Of a stretch of DNA of 14,522 bases, positions 1 through 6,159 are shown piece after piece. Every line of letters begins with the position of its first letter. The stretch's first letter is position 1. The notes under the pieces are model-generated. The model was given only the letters and a program-made list of their open reading frames with translations. It made no database searches and was not told where the DNA came from. The stretch spans positions 5,896 through 20,417 of the forward strand of contig PMDX01000166.1 in the NCBI GenBank assembly GCA_003154635.1, given 5' to 3'. The position numbers and the translations under genes were made by a program. This DNA comes from Actinomycetota bacterium. GTDB taxonomy: Bacteria; Actinomycetota; Geothermincolia; Fen-727; Anoxymicrobiaceae.

Positions 1-57
1 GTTGCTGACCGCGTCACCGAACTCTATCCGGGCGCAGAGCTGGATTACTTTCAATAA
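1..57 (+). CDS. 3' end of an unidentified protein (partial, left-truncated)
   Basis: An open frame enters from the left edge and stops at TAA (55-57), giving an 18-residue C-terminus that ends in ELDYFQ. Nothing in this tail identifies a family. Its stop lies inside the last codons of the minus-strand GT4 gene, so the two genes converge with a 7-bp overlap (51-57). No hairpin terminator is visible between them. The frame is short enough that it could be open by chance; plausible composition and tight packing with the next gene are the only support. Confidence 0.45.
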   Translation, partial: VADRVTELYPGAELDYFQ

Positions 58-1253
58 CTAACTCCCAGTGCCTCGAGAAGGCGCTTGATGACCGAGTCCC
101 AATTATACTCTTCCAGGACGTATCGACGGCCCGATTCTCCCATGCGCCGCGCGAGGTCGCGGTTGGAGAGCAGCTCCATGAGCGCCTCGGCGAAACTCGG
201 GTAATCCTTGAAAGTCAGCCCGCCACCACTGGCCCGCACGTGGTCGCGGGTCACGTCGCATTCCCGGTGCACCAGGGCGGGCGTGCCGGCGAGCCACGAC
301 TCGAGCAGGACGATGGAAAGACTTTCGTTGACCGACGGCTGGCAGAAGACCGAGGCCGCGGCGTAGCCGTCCCATTTCTGCGTCTCGCTGACCCTGCCCA
401 GATCGAAGATCGCGTGTGACGCCTCCGGCGGTATTGGAATATCGCCCGCCCCCATCAGGACCAGCTTCGCCTCGCCCGGGTTGAGGGCGGCGAATCGCCG
501 GAAGTAGTCGACGAGCATCGGTGTGTTCTTTCCTTCCTCCCGCCTTCCGGCGTAGAGCAAGAAGTCACCCCGTACGTGAGTGCGGTCGAAGAACGCCGCC
601 GCATCGGTGGGATGCACATTGAAACCCATGCCGACAACAGGTCCGGGATCGCCTGAGTCCAGTAGACGGGCCGCCAGGGCGCGCTCCCCGGGGCTGTTGA
701 AAACCAGGCCTTTGACGCGCTTGAGCATCTTTGTTATCAGGGACTGGTGCGCGTACGGCTCGTCGTGCAAGCATGGCACGATGTACGAGCGTTCGGGATA
801 AATCATGGAGCCGAAATAGGTCGTGCCGAACAGGTAGGGTAGAAACACGAGGTGTGAGTACCCGGCCCCGCGCTCCTTCAGGTGGTCGATCAGCTCATCG
901 CTCATGACGACACCGTCCAGCCAGCGCTCCTGGTCAGTTTCACTGACGGTGGACCCGGATGTGATAGCGGCGAGCACCTTGCGCAGCCCGGGGTCGCCCA
1001 GCGATGTTCGGGCACCGAAGCGCGTGACCTCGACTCCGTTCAGCATGCGGGTGCCGGCGGGGAAGTGGTCTTTCCACGTAAAATGATCGACGGCTCGCGT
1101 TGTGAGCGCGCTTACCTTGTGGCCGCGCCTAGCAAGTTCCTCAGCGGTCCGGCGCGCCAGGTCTTCCGCCCCCCCGACCACCTCTTCTCCGTACCGGGGG
1201 ACGACGAAAGCCGGATGAAAACCTGGTGCTGTTCCTGTGGAGAGCCGGGTCAT
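51..1253 (-). CDS. GT4-family glycosyltransferase (GT-B fold)
   Basis: A 400-residue retaining glycosyltransferase of the GT4 type, expected at the cytoplasmic membrane face transferring a sugar from a nucleotide-sugar donor to a growing glycan. The N-terminal Rossmann domain carries the GGAE acceptor-side motif (residues 27-30) followed by a typical RTAEELARRGHKV helix-strand. The C-terminal donor domain begins near residue 230 with FLLYAGRREEGKN. It contains the intact E-x7-E pair (E310 and E318 in ESLSIVLLE) and ends in the usual helical tail (RRYVLEEYNWDSV). Start: ATG at 1253 gives normal family length. The frame is open further upstream to 1610, but that part reads as Arg/Gly-rich noise and overlaps the upstream gene. 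The upstream gene stops 2 bp before this ATG (TAGAGATG). No good Shine-Dalgarno is seen, so translational coupling is likely. Donor and acceptor cannot be read from sequence. Confidence 0.93.
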   Translation of the reverse strand: MTRLSTGTAPGFHPAFVVPRYGEEVVGGAEDLARRTAEELARRGHKVSALTTRAVDHFTWKDHFPAGTRMLNGVEVTRFGARTSLGDPGLRKVLAAITSGSTVSETDQERWLDGVVMSDELIDHLKERGAGYSHLVFLPYLFGTTYFGSMIYPERSYIVPCLHDEPYAHQSLITKMLKRVKGLVFNSPGERALAARLLDSGDPGPVVGMGFNVHPTDAAAFFDRTHVRGDFLLYAGRREEGKNTPMLVDYFRRFAALNPGEAKLVLMGAGDIPIPPEASHAIFDLGRVSETQKWDGYAAASVFCQPSVNESLSIVLLESWLAGTPALVHRECDVTRDHVRASGGGLTFKDYPSFAEALMELLSNRDLARRMGESGRRYVLEEYNWDSVIKRLLEALGVSY

Positions 1254-1255
1254 CT

Positions 1256-2221
1256 CTATCGCTTGCGCGCCGCGGCTACGTAGCCCCGCTTCAACGGCCC
1301 GGCGCCGCCCTCCAGGTTTGTGATGGAGACATCTTCGAATCCCGCGAGCTCGAGCGCCTTCGTAACGACCGTGCCGGCGCACCAGGTGGGCGCGGGGGAC
1401 CCGACCGCAAAAGAGTGAACCGCTATGACGAGCCGTCCGCCCGGCTCGAGAGCCAGGTAGGCGCGCCTCGTCAGGTTGAGGAGCATCTCGGGGCGCAGCC
1501 AGAAAGCGAGCTCGCAGAGAAGTGCCGCCTCGAGGCTGGCCTCGGGTACCTGAGCAAGGAAAGCGAGCGGGCCCGTGCGATTGACCACGGTGCTTGAAGC
1601 TTCGTCCCACGATGTTCCCGGCGAAACGCGGCCGACGGTCATCCCACTGCCGCGCAACGCCTCCTGAAGGCCTTCCGGGCAGGGACCGACCGATATGAGT
1701 TGCGAGATCCCGCCGAGTGAACGGGCAACGGCCTCCTGAACGGCTCGAGCCTCTTCGTCATCGATCATGGACGCGGCGAGCGCGGTAAGGTCATCCTCGG
1801 CGGCAAGCGCCGCGGCGCGCTGTCCGATCGCCTCGCGCTTGAGCGCCTCGAGCGCCATGGCAACGTGCCGGTTGAACGCCGTCTGCTCGCGCTGGATAGG
1901 CCCAACGGCCACGCGGGCCCAGATCCGGGCGAGGCGCTTGGCGAATATGACAAGGGGGCCGATGCCGCGCTTCTCGGTCTCGACAGGGTACGCAGTCGAG
2001 ACCTCCCATGACGCCAGCGCGCGGGTCGCGGCGTAGTCAAGGGCCGAGACAGGTGGCAGCGAGCGAGGGTCTTCCTCGTCGGGAAGCCTTTCGGCCAGCA
2101 GGGACTCGACCTCGTGGGTGTAGACACCCGCGCGGCGTCTGGCGTCGACCCGCCGGGCCAGCTCCTCCTCGAGGGCGGTCGTGTCTATGCTCTTGCTCTC
2201 CACTTTGAACTCGGGTTCCAA
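1256..2221 (-). CDS. Methyltransferase-like protein with N-terminal glycan-cluster module (degenerate SAM site)
   Basis: A 321-residue protein in two parts. Residues about 10-130 form a charged helical module with W72-E73, RGIG (85-88), LVI then K95-R96, P108-I109 and F116-N117. The small protein at 5689-6159 shares this module without gaps. Residues about 170-320 resemble the C-terminal class I methyltransferases that often follow this module in polysaccharide clusters: LISVGP strand, LRPEMLLNLTRRAYLALEPGGRLVI, then an ELAGFEDVSI strand. The SAM-binding core is poor: the glycine loop reads SVGPCPEG, and S200 stands where the acidic ribose-binding residue is expected. It may be a catalytically dead or altered methyltransferase. 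Start: a TTG at 2221 lies 5 nt after GGAGG; the next start (GTG, residue 7) is too far from the site. It is first of a two-gene minus-strand operon with the GT4 gene. Confidence 0.75.
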   Translation of the reverse strand: MEPEFKVESKSIDTTALEEELARRVDARRRAGVYTHEVESLLAERLPDEEDPRSLPPVSALDYAATRALASWEVSTAYPVETEKRGIGPLVIFAKRLARIWARVAVGPIQREQTAFNRHVAMALEALKREAIGQRAAALAAEDDLTALAASMIDDEEARAVQEAVARSLGGISQLISVGPCPEGLQEALRGSGMTVGRVSPGTSWDEASSTVVNRTGPLAFLAQVPEASLEAALLCELAFWLRPEMLLNLTRRAYLALEPGGRLVIAVHSFAVGSPAPTWCAGTVVTKALELAGFEDVSITNLEGGAGPLKRGYVAAARKR

Positions 2222-2225
2222 TGGG

Positions 2226-2231
2226 TCCTCC
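2226..2231 (-). promoter_or_regulatory. Ribosome binding site fixing a TTG start
   Basis: On the minus strand this reads GGAGGA, followed by CCCA and then TTG. The strong site at 5-nt spacing (from GGAGG) selects the unusual TTG start of the methyltransferase-like gene over the in-frame GTG 18 nt further in. Confidence 0.75.
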
Positions 2232-2274
2232 GGGAAGCCGGACGGTTGCTCGAAGCGTAGCGAACTTGCATAGA

Positions 2275-2280
2275 ATTATA
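2275..2280 (-). promoter_or_regulatory. Candidate -10 box of the minus-strand operon
   Basis: The minus strand reads a perfect TATAAT, within an AT-rich patch that stands out from GC-rich surroundings. It would start transcription near 2268, giving a leader of about 47 nt before the TTG start. No convincing -35 is found 16-19 bp upstream, where the sequence is G/C-rich, so an activator or alternative sigma factor may be needed. A chance match is possible. Confidence 0.45.
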
Positions 2281-2306
2281 ACCGAAAAACCCATCGCGGG
2301 GGCATT

Positions 2307-2328
2307 GCGACGGGCTGGCTGGCGTCGC
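2307..2328. repeat. Short inverted repeat (hairpin) in the divergent intergenic region
   Basis: Arms GCGACG (2307-2312) and CGTCGC (2323-2328) flank a 10-base loop, GGCTGGCTGG. It sits upstream of both divergent genes, so an operator or chance structure is more likely than a terminator. No T-tract follows on either strand. Confidence 0.25.
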
Positions 2329-2374
2329 CGGTCGATGCGCAGGCCACAAGGCAAACTGCACCTTTCGGGCGAAA

Positions 2375-2388
2375 TCTAATATGTTAGA
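2375..2388. promoter_or_regulatory. AT-rich inverted repeat upstream of rmlD, possible operator or -10 region
   Basis: TCTAA and TTAGA form a perfect 5-bp dyad around TATG, 41 bp before the rmlD ATG. The same stretch contains TAATAT and TATGTT, which could serve as a plus-strand -10. No good -35 is present. It is the natural place for the rightward operon's promoter or a repressor site, but the evidence is only position and symmetry. Confidence 0.3.
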
Positions 2389-2429
2389 CTTAGCCGAAGT
2401 TCTACCGATCTGATGGAAGACCCGGACCC

Positions 2430-3296
2430 ATGAAAATACTCCTCACCGGCAGTAACGGTCAGCTGGGCACGGATATAAGGTTCGTAAGCGCTGGCGTCCA
2501 CGAGGTAGTCGCACACGACCTCGACCTGGACATCACGGACAGGGAAGCCGTGGCGCGGCGATTCTCGGAGGTGCGCCCAGACCTGGTGCTCAACGCCGCT
2601 GCATACACCAACGTGGACGCCGCCGAATCCGACGAGCTGAATGCCTATCGCGTCAACGCACTGGGCGTTCAGAACCTCGCGCTGGCGTGCCAGGGGTCGA
2701 ACACTCCGCTCCTGCACGTGTCGACCGACTTCGTCTTCAGCGGAGACGATAGCAGGCCTTACACTGAGTTTGACCGACCCGAGCCCCGGGGCGTATACGG
2801 CCAGAGCAAGTACGCCGGGGAGCAGTACGTCACGTCGTTGCTCGACCGCTACTATATCTGCCGGACTTCGTGGCTGTTCGGCACCGGTGGCGGTAACTTC
2901 GTAAAGAGCATCATCAACGCCGGCCGGACAAACAACAGGGTACGCGTCGTCGACGACCAGACCGGAAGCCCGACGTACTCACGCGACCTGGCAAATAAGC
3001 TCCTCGAGATAATCGAGACCGGTGCGTACGGCACCTATCACGTATCGAACTCCGGGAGCTGTACGTGGTACCGGTTTACCCGCGAGATATTCGAGCTGGC
3101 CGGTGTCAACACGCCGGTAGAGTCGATTACCACCGGCGAGCTCGGGCGGCCCGCCCCACGGCCGCGCTACTCCGTAATGCGTGGCCTGGCGCTGGAGCTG
3201 CAGGGGCTCGCGCCGATGCGTCCGTACCCCGAGGCGCTCGAGGATTTCCTCATGCGCGACCTGCCTTCTGCCGAGTCCGCCGAGGCGGCACGATGA
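2430..3296 (+). CDS. rfbD: dTDP-4-dehydrorhamnose reductase
   Basis: A 288-residue short-chain dehydrogenase (RmlD/RfbD) that carries out the last step of dTDP-L-rhamnose synthesis in the cytoplasm, reducing dTDP-4-dehydro-L-rhamnose with NAD(P)H. Residues 7-13 give the nucleotide-binding GSNGQLG. NAAAYTNVDAAE (55-66) and STDFVFSG (98-105) are family signatures. Y123 and K127 form the catalytic YxxxK. QTGSPTYSRDLA (177-188) and the C-terminal RPRYSVM are the expected RmlD substrate-side motifs. Length is normal. The ATG at 2430 is preceded by a weak GGAAG. It is first of the rightward gene run and overlaps the next gene by 4 bp (ATGA). rmlA, rmlB and rmlC are not in the window, so they must lie elsewhere if the pathway is complete. 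Confidence 0.95.
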   Translation: MKILLTGSNGQLGTDIRFVSAGVHEVVAHDLDLDITDREAVARRFSEVRPDLVLNAAAYTNVDAAESDELNAYRVNALGVQNLALACQGSNTPLLHVSTDFVFSGDDSRPYTEFDRPEPRGVYGQSKYAGEQYVTSLLDRYYICRTSWLFGTGGGNFVKSIINAGRTNNRVRVVDDQTGSPTYSRDLANKLLEIIETGAYGTYHVSNSGSCTWYRFTREIFELAGVNTPVESITTGELGRPAPRPRYSVMRGLALELQGLAPMRPYPEALEDFLMRDLPSAESAEAAR

Positions 3297-4555
3297 GATG
3301 CCTTCACCTCATACACAGGTACTGGCCCGCGAGGGGGGGCTCGGAGAAGTTCTTTATAGAGCTGAGCGAGCGCCTCGCGGCTGACGGAAACGACGTCACC
3401 GTCTTTACGACGGACGCCATAGATATCCAGCATTACTGGCTTCCCGGCAAGGAGCACATTGACACCCCGGAGGACGTCCACAACGACGTCCGCATACGAC
3501 GCTTCGAAGTGACGAGGTTCCCGAAGCACGCACAGGCGCTTCGGGTACTCGGCAAGCTGCCGGGCATGACGGCAAAGAGCCTTTTCTCTTTCCCATCGCC
3601 GTTCGTGCCGGGGATGCTCAAAAGCATTTGGACGCCCGAGCGGTTCGATATCGTCCATGCCACGGCCCTTCCTTACGACTCGATACTGTACACGGCGAGC
3701 CGGATCGCCCGGAGGCAGAATATCCCGCTGGTCATGTCTCCTTTCTTCCACCTGGGTGAGAGCGAGAACGACGACGTCAGGCGCCATTACACCCGGCCCA
3801 ACCAGCTCGACCTGGTCAAGAGTTCCGATATGGTTTTCGTGCAGACCGACATAGAGCGCGAGTTCATGGCGCGCAACGGCTATCCGACTTCAAAGACCGT
3901 CTTGCTCGGAATGGGCATCAACCCCGGCGAGCTCGAGGGTGGCCGGGGCGAGCGCTTCAGGCGCAAGCACGATATCATCGGGCCCATTGTCTGCTACATC
4001 GGGCCGAGGACGTATGATAAAGGTACATTCACGCTGGTCCAGGCTATGGAGTCACTCTGGCGCAGCGGCGACCCGGCCACCCTCGTGCTGGCCGGGACAG
4101 ACATAGAGGATTTCAGGCGTTACCACGAAAAGCTACCCGAGAAGGTGAAGTCGAAGTGCGTGATGCTCGACTTCATATCCGACGAGGACAAGCGGGACTT
4201 GCTCGACGCATGCAGCCTCCTCGCGCTGCCTTCGAGGTCAGACTCGTTCGGCATCGTATTTCTGGAGGCGTGGTTCTACGGGAAGCCAGTGGTCGGGGCC
4301 CGGGCGGGTGGTATCCCCGGGCTCGTGCGTGACGGGGTCGATGGCCTGCTCGTCCCGTTCGGAGATCACAGGGAGCTCGCGCTATCCATTCAGAGGCTTC
4401 TGCTCGACAAAGAATACGCGCGGGAGCTGGGGGAGGCCGGGAAGGAGCGCGTGCTCGAGGAGTTCACGTGGGACAGCAAGTACAGGGTGGTGAGGGGGCT
4501 CTACGAGGAGCTCACGGGCCTGCCCGGCGGTCCCGCCGGAATCCACGTAGCTTAG
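3293..4555 (+). CDS. GT4-family glycosyltransferase (second paralogue)
   Basis: A 420-residue GT-B glycosyltransferase. The N-terminal domain opens with a strand (RCLHLIHRYWPARGGSEKF), giving the glycine-rich GGSE acceptor motif (15-18). The donor domain begins near residue 231 with PIVCYIGPRTYDKG. In LPSRSDSFGIVFLEAWFYG the E-x7-E pair is present with Asp in first place (D317, E325). VVGARAGGIPGLVRDGVDGLLVP (residues 333 to 355) is the classic donor loop. Start: ATG 3293 overlaps the rfbD stop as ATGA, with GAGG 7 nt upstream; an open extension to 3065 lies wholly inside rfbD and is rejected. Coupling to the rhamnose reductase suggests a rhamnosyl- or related sugar transferase, but this is inference from position only. 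Confidence 0.93.
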   Translation: MRCLHLIHRYWPARGGSEKFFIELSERLAADGNDVTVFTTDAIDIQHYWLPGKEHIDTPEDVHNDVRIRRFEVTRFPKHAQALRVLGKLPGMTAKSLFSFPSPFVPGMLKSIWTPERFDIVHATALPYDSILYTASRIARRQNIPLVMSPFFHLGESENDDVRRHYTRPNQLDLVKSSDMVFVQTDIEREFMARNGYPTSKTVLLGMGINPGELEGGRGERFRRKHDIIGPIVCYIGPRTYDKGTFTLVQAMESLWRSGDPATLVLAGTDIEDFRRYHEKLPEKVKSKCVMLDFISDEDKRDLLDACSLLALPSRSDSFGIVFLEAWFYGKPVVGARAGGIPGLVRDGVDGLLVPFGDHRELALSIQRLLLDKEYARELGEAGKERVLEEFTWDSKYRVVRGLYEELTGLPGGPAGIHVA

Positions 4556-4583
4556 ACGTCGGCGATGCACCTCCTCGCACGCG

Positions 4584-4590
4584 AAAGGGA
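4584..4590 (+). promoter_or_regulatory. Ribosome binding site deciding the reductase start
   Basis: AAAGGGA ends 8 nt before the ATG at 4599 but abuts and overlaps the ATG at 4590. The spacing supports 4599 as the true start, which also puts the first beta strand of the Rossmann fold at the N-terminus. Confidence 0.55.
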
Positions 4591-4598
4591 TGTTTGAC

Positions 4599-5627
4599 AT
4601 GCGAACGGCGATAATGGGAGCAGGGTCCCTCGGTACGATCGCGGGAGCGCTGCTCAGCAAGGCGGACCTGGAAGTCGTCCTCGTCGACGCCAACGAAGCA
4701 CACGTCAACGCGCTCAATTCGAATGGCGCCACAGTCGTTGGATGCATGGAGCTCCAGACGCCGGTACAGGCTGTGACACCCGAGAGGATGGAGGGGGTCT
4801 TCGACCTCGTCATGTACATGGCAAAAGCTACGTACGACGACGTCGCGCTGCCCCAGGCGATTTCGCACATGGACAAGAACAGCGTGCTTTTGACCCTCCA
4901 GAACGGGGTGCCCGAGGAGAAGGTCGCCGGATACGTGGGCAGGGAGCGGACTACCGGCGGCGCCGTCGGCTGGGGAGCGACCTGGAAGGAGCCAGGAATC
5001 TCCGAGCTGACCAGCATCCCCGAGGACATGACGTACGACATCGGTGAGCTGGACGGCCAGGTCACCGAACGCATCAAGAGCGTCAAAGAGGTGCTCGACA
5101 ACGCTGGCGAGGCAATAATCACCGAGAATCTCGTAGGCGTCAGGTGGACCAAGCTGCTGGTCAACGTTGCCATGTCGGGCCTCTCGACGGTCCTCGACTG
5201 TAACTACGGCCAGGTAGTCGACGACGAGAAGGCGAGCTACGCCGCGCTATGCGTCATGCTCGAGACGATAAGAGCCTCGCAGGGCCTGGGTATCTTGATG
5301 GAGCCGATGCAGGGGGTCAACCCCGTCGTGCTGCTCGACATAGCCAAAGAGAACCTCGAGGCCGCGAGAAACGTCATCAAGATGATCTACGACCCGCACC
5401 GGCTAATCGTGGGAAGCATGCTTCAGGACCTCAAGAAAGGCCTGAAATGCGAGGTCGAGGCGCTCAATGGCTACCTGTCGGCAAAGTCGTCCGAGGTCTC
5501 GGTGCCGACGCCGGTCAACGACCAGGTAACTCGGATGATAAGGCTTATCGAAGAGCGGGACCTCGACTACAAGTGGTCCAATCTCGACAAGATCGAGCTT
5601 CCTGAGATATCGGTCTACTACGAATGA
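4599..5627 (+). CDS. Ketopantoate reductase-like oxidoreductase (PanE/ApbA family)
   Basis: A 342-residue protein with the full PanE/ApbA architecture. GAGSLG (7-12) is the dinucleotide loop, K76 sits in the MYMAKATYD segment, and LQNGV has N102. K185 and N189 (WTKLLVNVA) match the catalytic Lys/Asn of the C-terminal helical domain. E285 with LNG (289-291) is the substrate-side motif, and VPTPVNDQV closes the family signature. PanE reduces 2-dehydropantoate to pantoate for coenzyme A synthesis. Here the residue ending beta strand 2 is acidic (D30 in VLVDAN), where NADPH-using PanE has a basic residue, so NADH use is plausible. It is about 40 residues longer than typical PanE and sits among glycan genes, 43 bp after a GT4 gene and with no panB or panC. 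A specialised 2-oxoacid reductase role is possible. Start chosen by RBS; ATG 4590 is the alternative. Confidence 0.85.
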   Translation: MRTAIMGAGSLGTIAGALLSKADLEVVLVDANEAHVNALNSNGATVVGCMELQTPVQAVTPERMEGVFDLVMYMAKATYDDVALPQAISHMDKNSVLLTLQNGVPEEKVAGYVGRERTTGGAVGWGATWKEPGISELTSIPEDMTYDIGELDGQVTERIKSVKEVLDNAGEAIITENLVGVRWTKLLVNVAMSGLSTVLDCNYGQVVDDEKASYAALCVMLETIRASQGLGILMEPMQGVNPVVLLDIAKENLEAARNVIKMIYDPHRLIVGSMLQDLKKGLKCEVEALNGYLSAKSSEVSVPTPVNDQVTRMIRLIEERDLDYKWSNLDKIELPEISVYYE

Positions 5628-5677
5628 GGCACGGGCGTAACGCGACAAACGGGACCTGGCCCCCGGGTTGTTGCACC

Positions 5678-5684
5678 AAAGGAG
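5678..5684 (+). promoter_or_regulatory. Strong ribosome binding site of the coiled-coil module gene
   Basis: AAAGGAG precedes the ATG at 5689 with 4 intervening bases. It fixes the start at that ATG rather than the in-frame TTG codons at 5668 and 5671, which lie upstream of the site. Confidence 0.7.
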
Positions 5685-5688
5685 AGAT

Positions 5689-6159
5689 ATGCAGGCTAAA
5701 GGGGTGGACGTAGACCAGGTGATGGAGGAGGTCAACAGGGCGGTGGCGGCACCGGACACCTTGCTCGCGGACTTCTGGAAAGAGCAGAAGACGCAATCCC
5801 CCAACCTGTCATTCCTGTACCCGCCGTACTCAAAGACGCTCGTGGTCAACCTCGATATGGTCAGCCGCAACTGGGAGATCGACCCGGAGTTCGAGCTCGG
5901 CTCGCGGCGGCGCGGAGTTGGCAAGCTCGTCATAACATTCAAGCGGGCGACGCGATCCGCGCTTCGCTGGTATGTAAACCCCATCGTCCACCAGGTGAGA
6001 AAGTTCAACATGCTGGTCACGCGAACCCTTCACGACCTGGCCAACAACCTGGAAGAGGTCTCCGGCAGGGTCACCGAGCTCGAGAAAGCATCGCTCGAAC
6101 AGCGCCTCGCGGACCTGGAGAACAGGCTCAAAAGCCTCGAGAAAGGGGATGGCGAGTAG
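5689..6159 (+). CDS. Small module protein with C-terminal coiled coil, glycan-cluster associated, function unknown
   Basis: A 156-residue protein with no recognised catalytic site. The N-terminus (GVDVDQVMEEVNRAV, 5-19) is an acidic helix. Residues 62-110 hold the conserved core: W62-E63, RRRGVGKLVI (73-82), K85-R86, the Trp- and Arg-rich helix RSALRWYVNPI (89-99), and F106-N107. These match residues 72-120 of the methyltransferase-like protein at 1256-2221 with no gap. Residues about 117-152 are a heptad-like coiled coil (NNLEEVSGRVTELEKASLEQ, then RLADLENRLKSLEK). The core resembles the N-terminal region of methyltransferases in polysaccharide clusters, here without the enzyme. No signal peptide or membrane helix is seen; the basic-aromatic helix could bind the membrane surface. 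It precedes the GT2-GT4 gene with a 1-bp overlap, so a scaffold or partner role for that enzyme is inferred. Confidence 0.85.
   Translation: MQAKGVDVDQVMEEVNRAVAAPDTLLADFWKEQKTQSPNLSFLYPPYSKTLVVNLDMVSRNWEIDPEFELGSRRRGVGKLVITFKRATRSALRWYVNPIVHQVRKFNMLVTRTLHDLANNLEEVSGRVTELEKASLEQRLADLENRLKSLEKGDGE

Noticed and set aside
1254..1610. N-terminal extension of the minus-strand GT4 frame by 119 residues
   Set aside because: It lies wholly inside the methyltransferase-like gene in another frame, is Arg/Gly-rich without family similarity, and the ATG at 1253 gives normal GT4 length and a coupled TAGAGATG junction.
2246..2276. Plus-strand promoter TTGCTC/TAGAAT for rfbD
   Set aside because: Spacing is 19 bp, the hexamers are weak, and it would leave a leader of about 150 nt; not better than chance.
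3065..3292. N-terminal extension of the second GT4 frame
   Set aside because: It is out-of-phase sequence within rfbD. The ATG at 3293 has an ATGA overlap and starts directly at the first Rossmann strand.
4382..5173. 263-residue open frame on the minus strand
   Set aside because: Ser/Thr-rich antisense shadow of the GT4 and reductase genes, with no domain or ribosome-site support.
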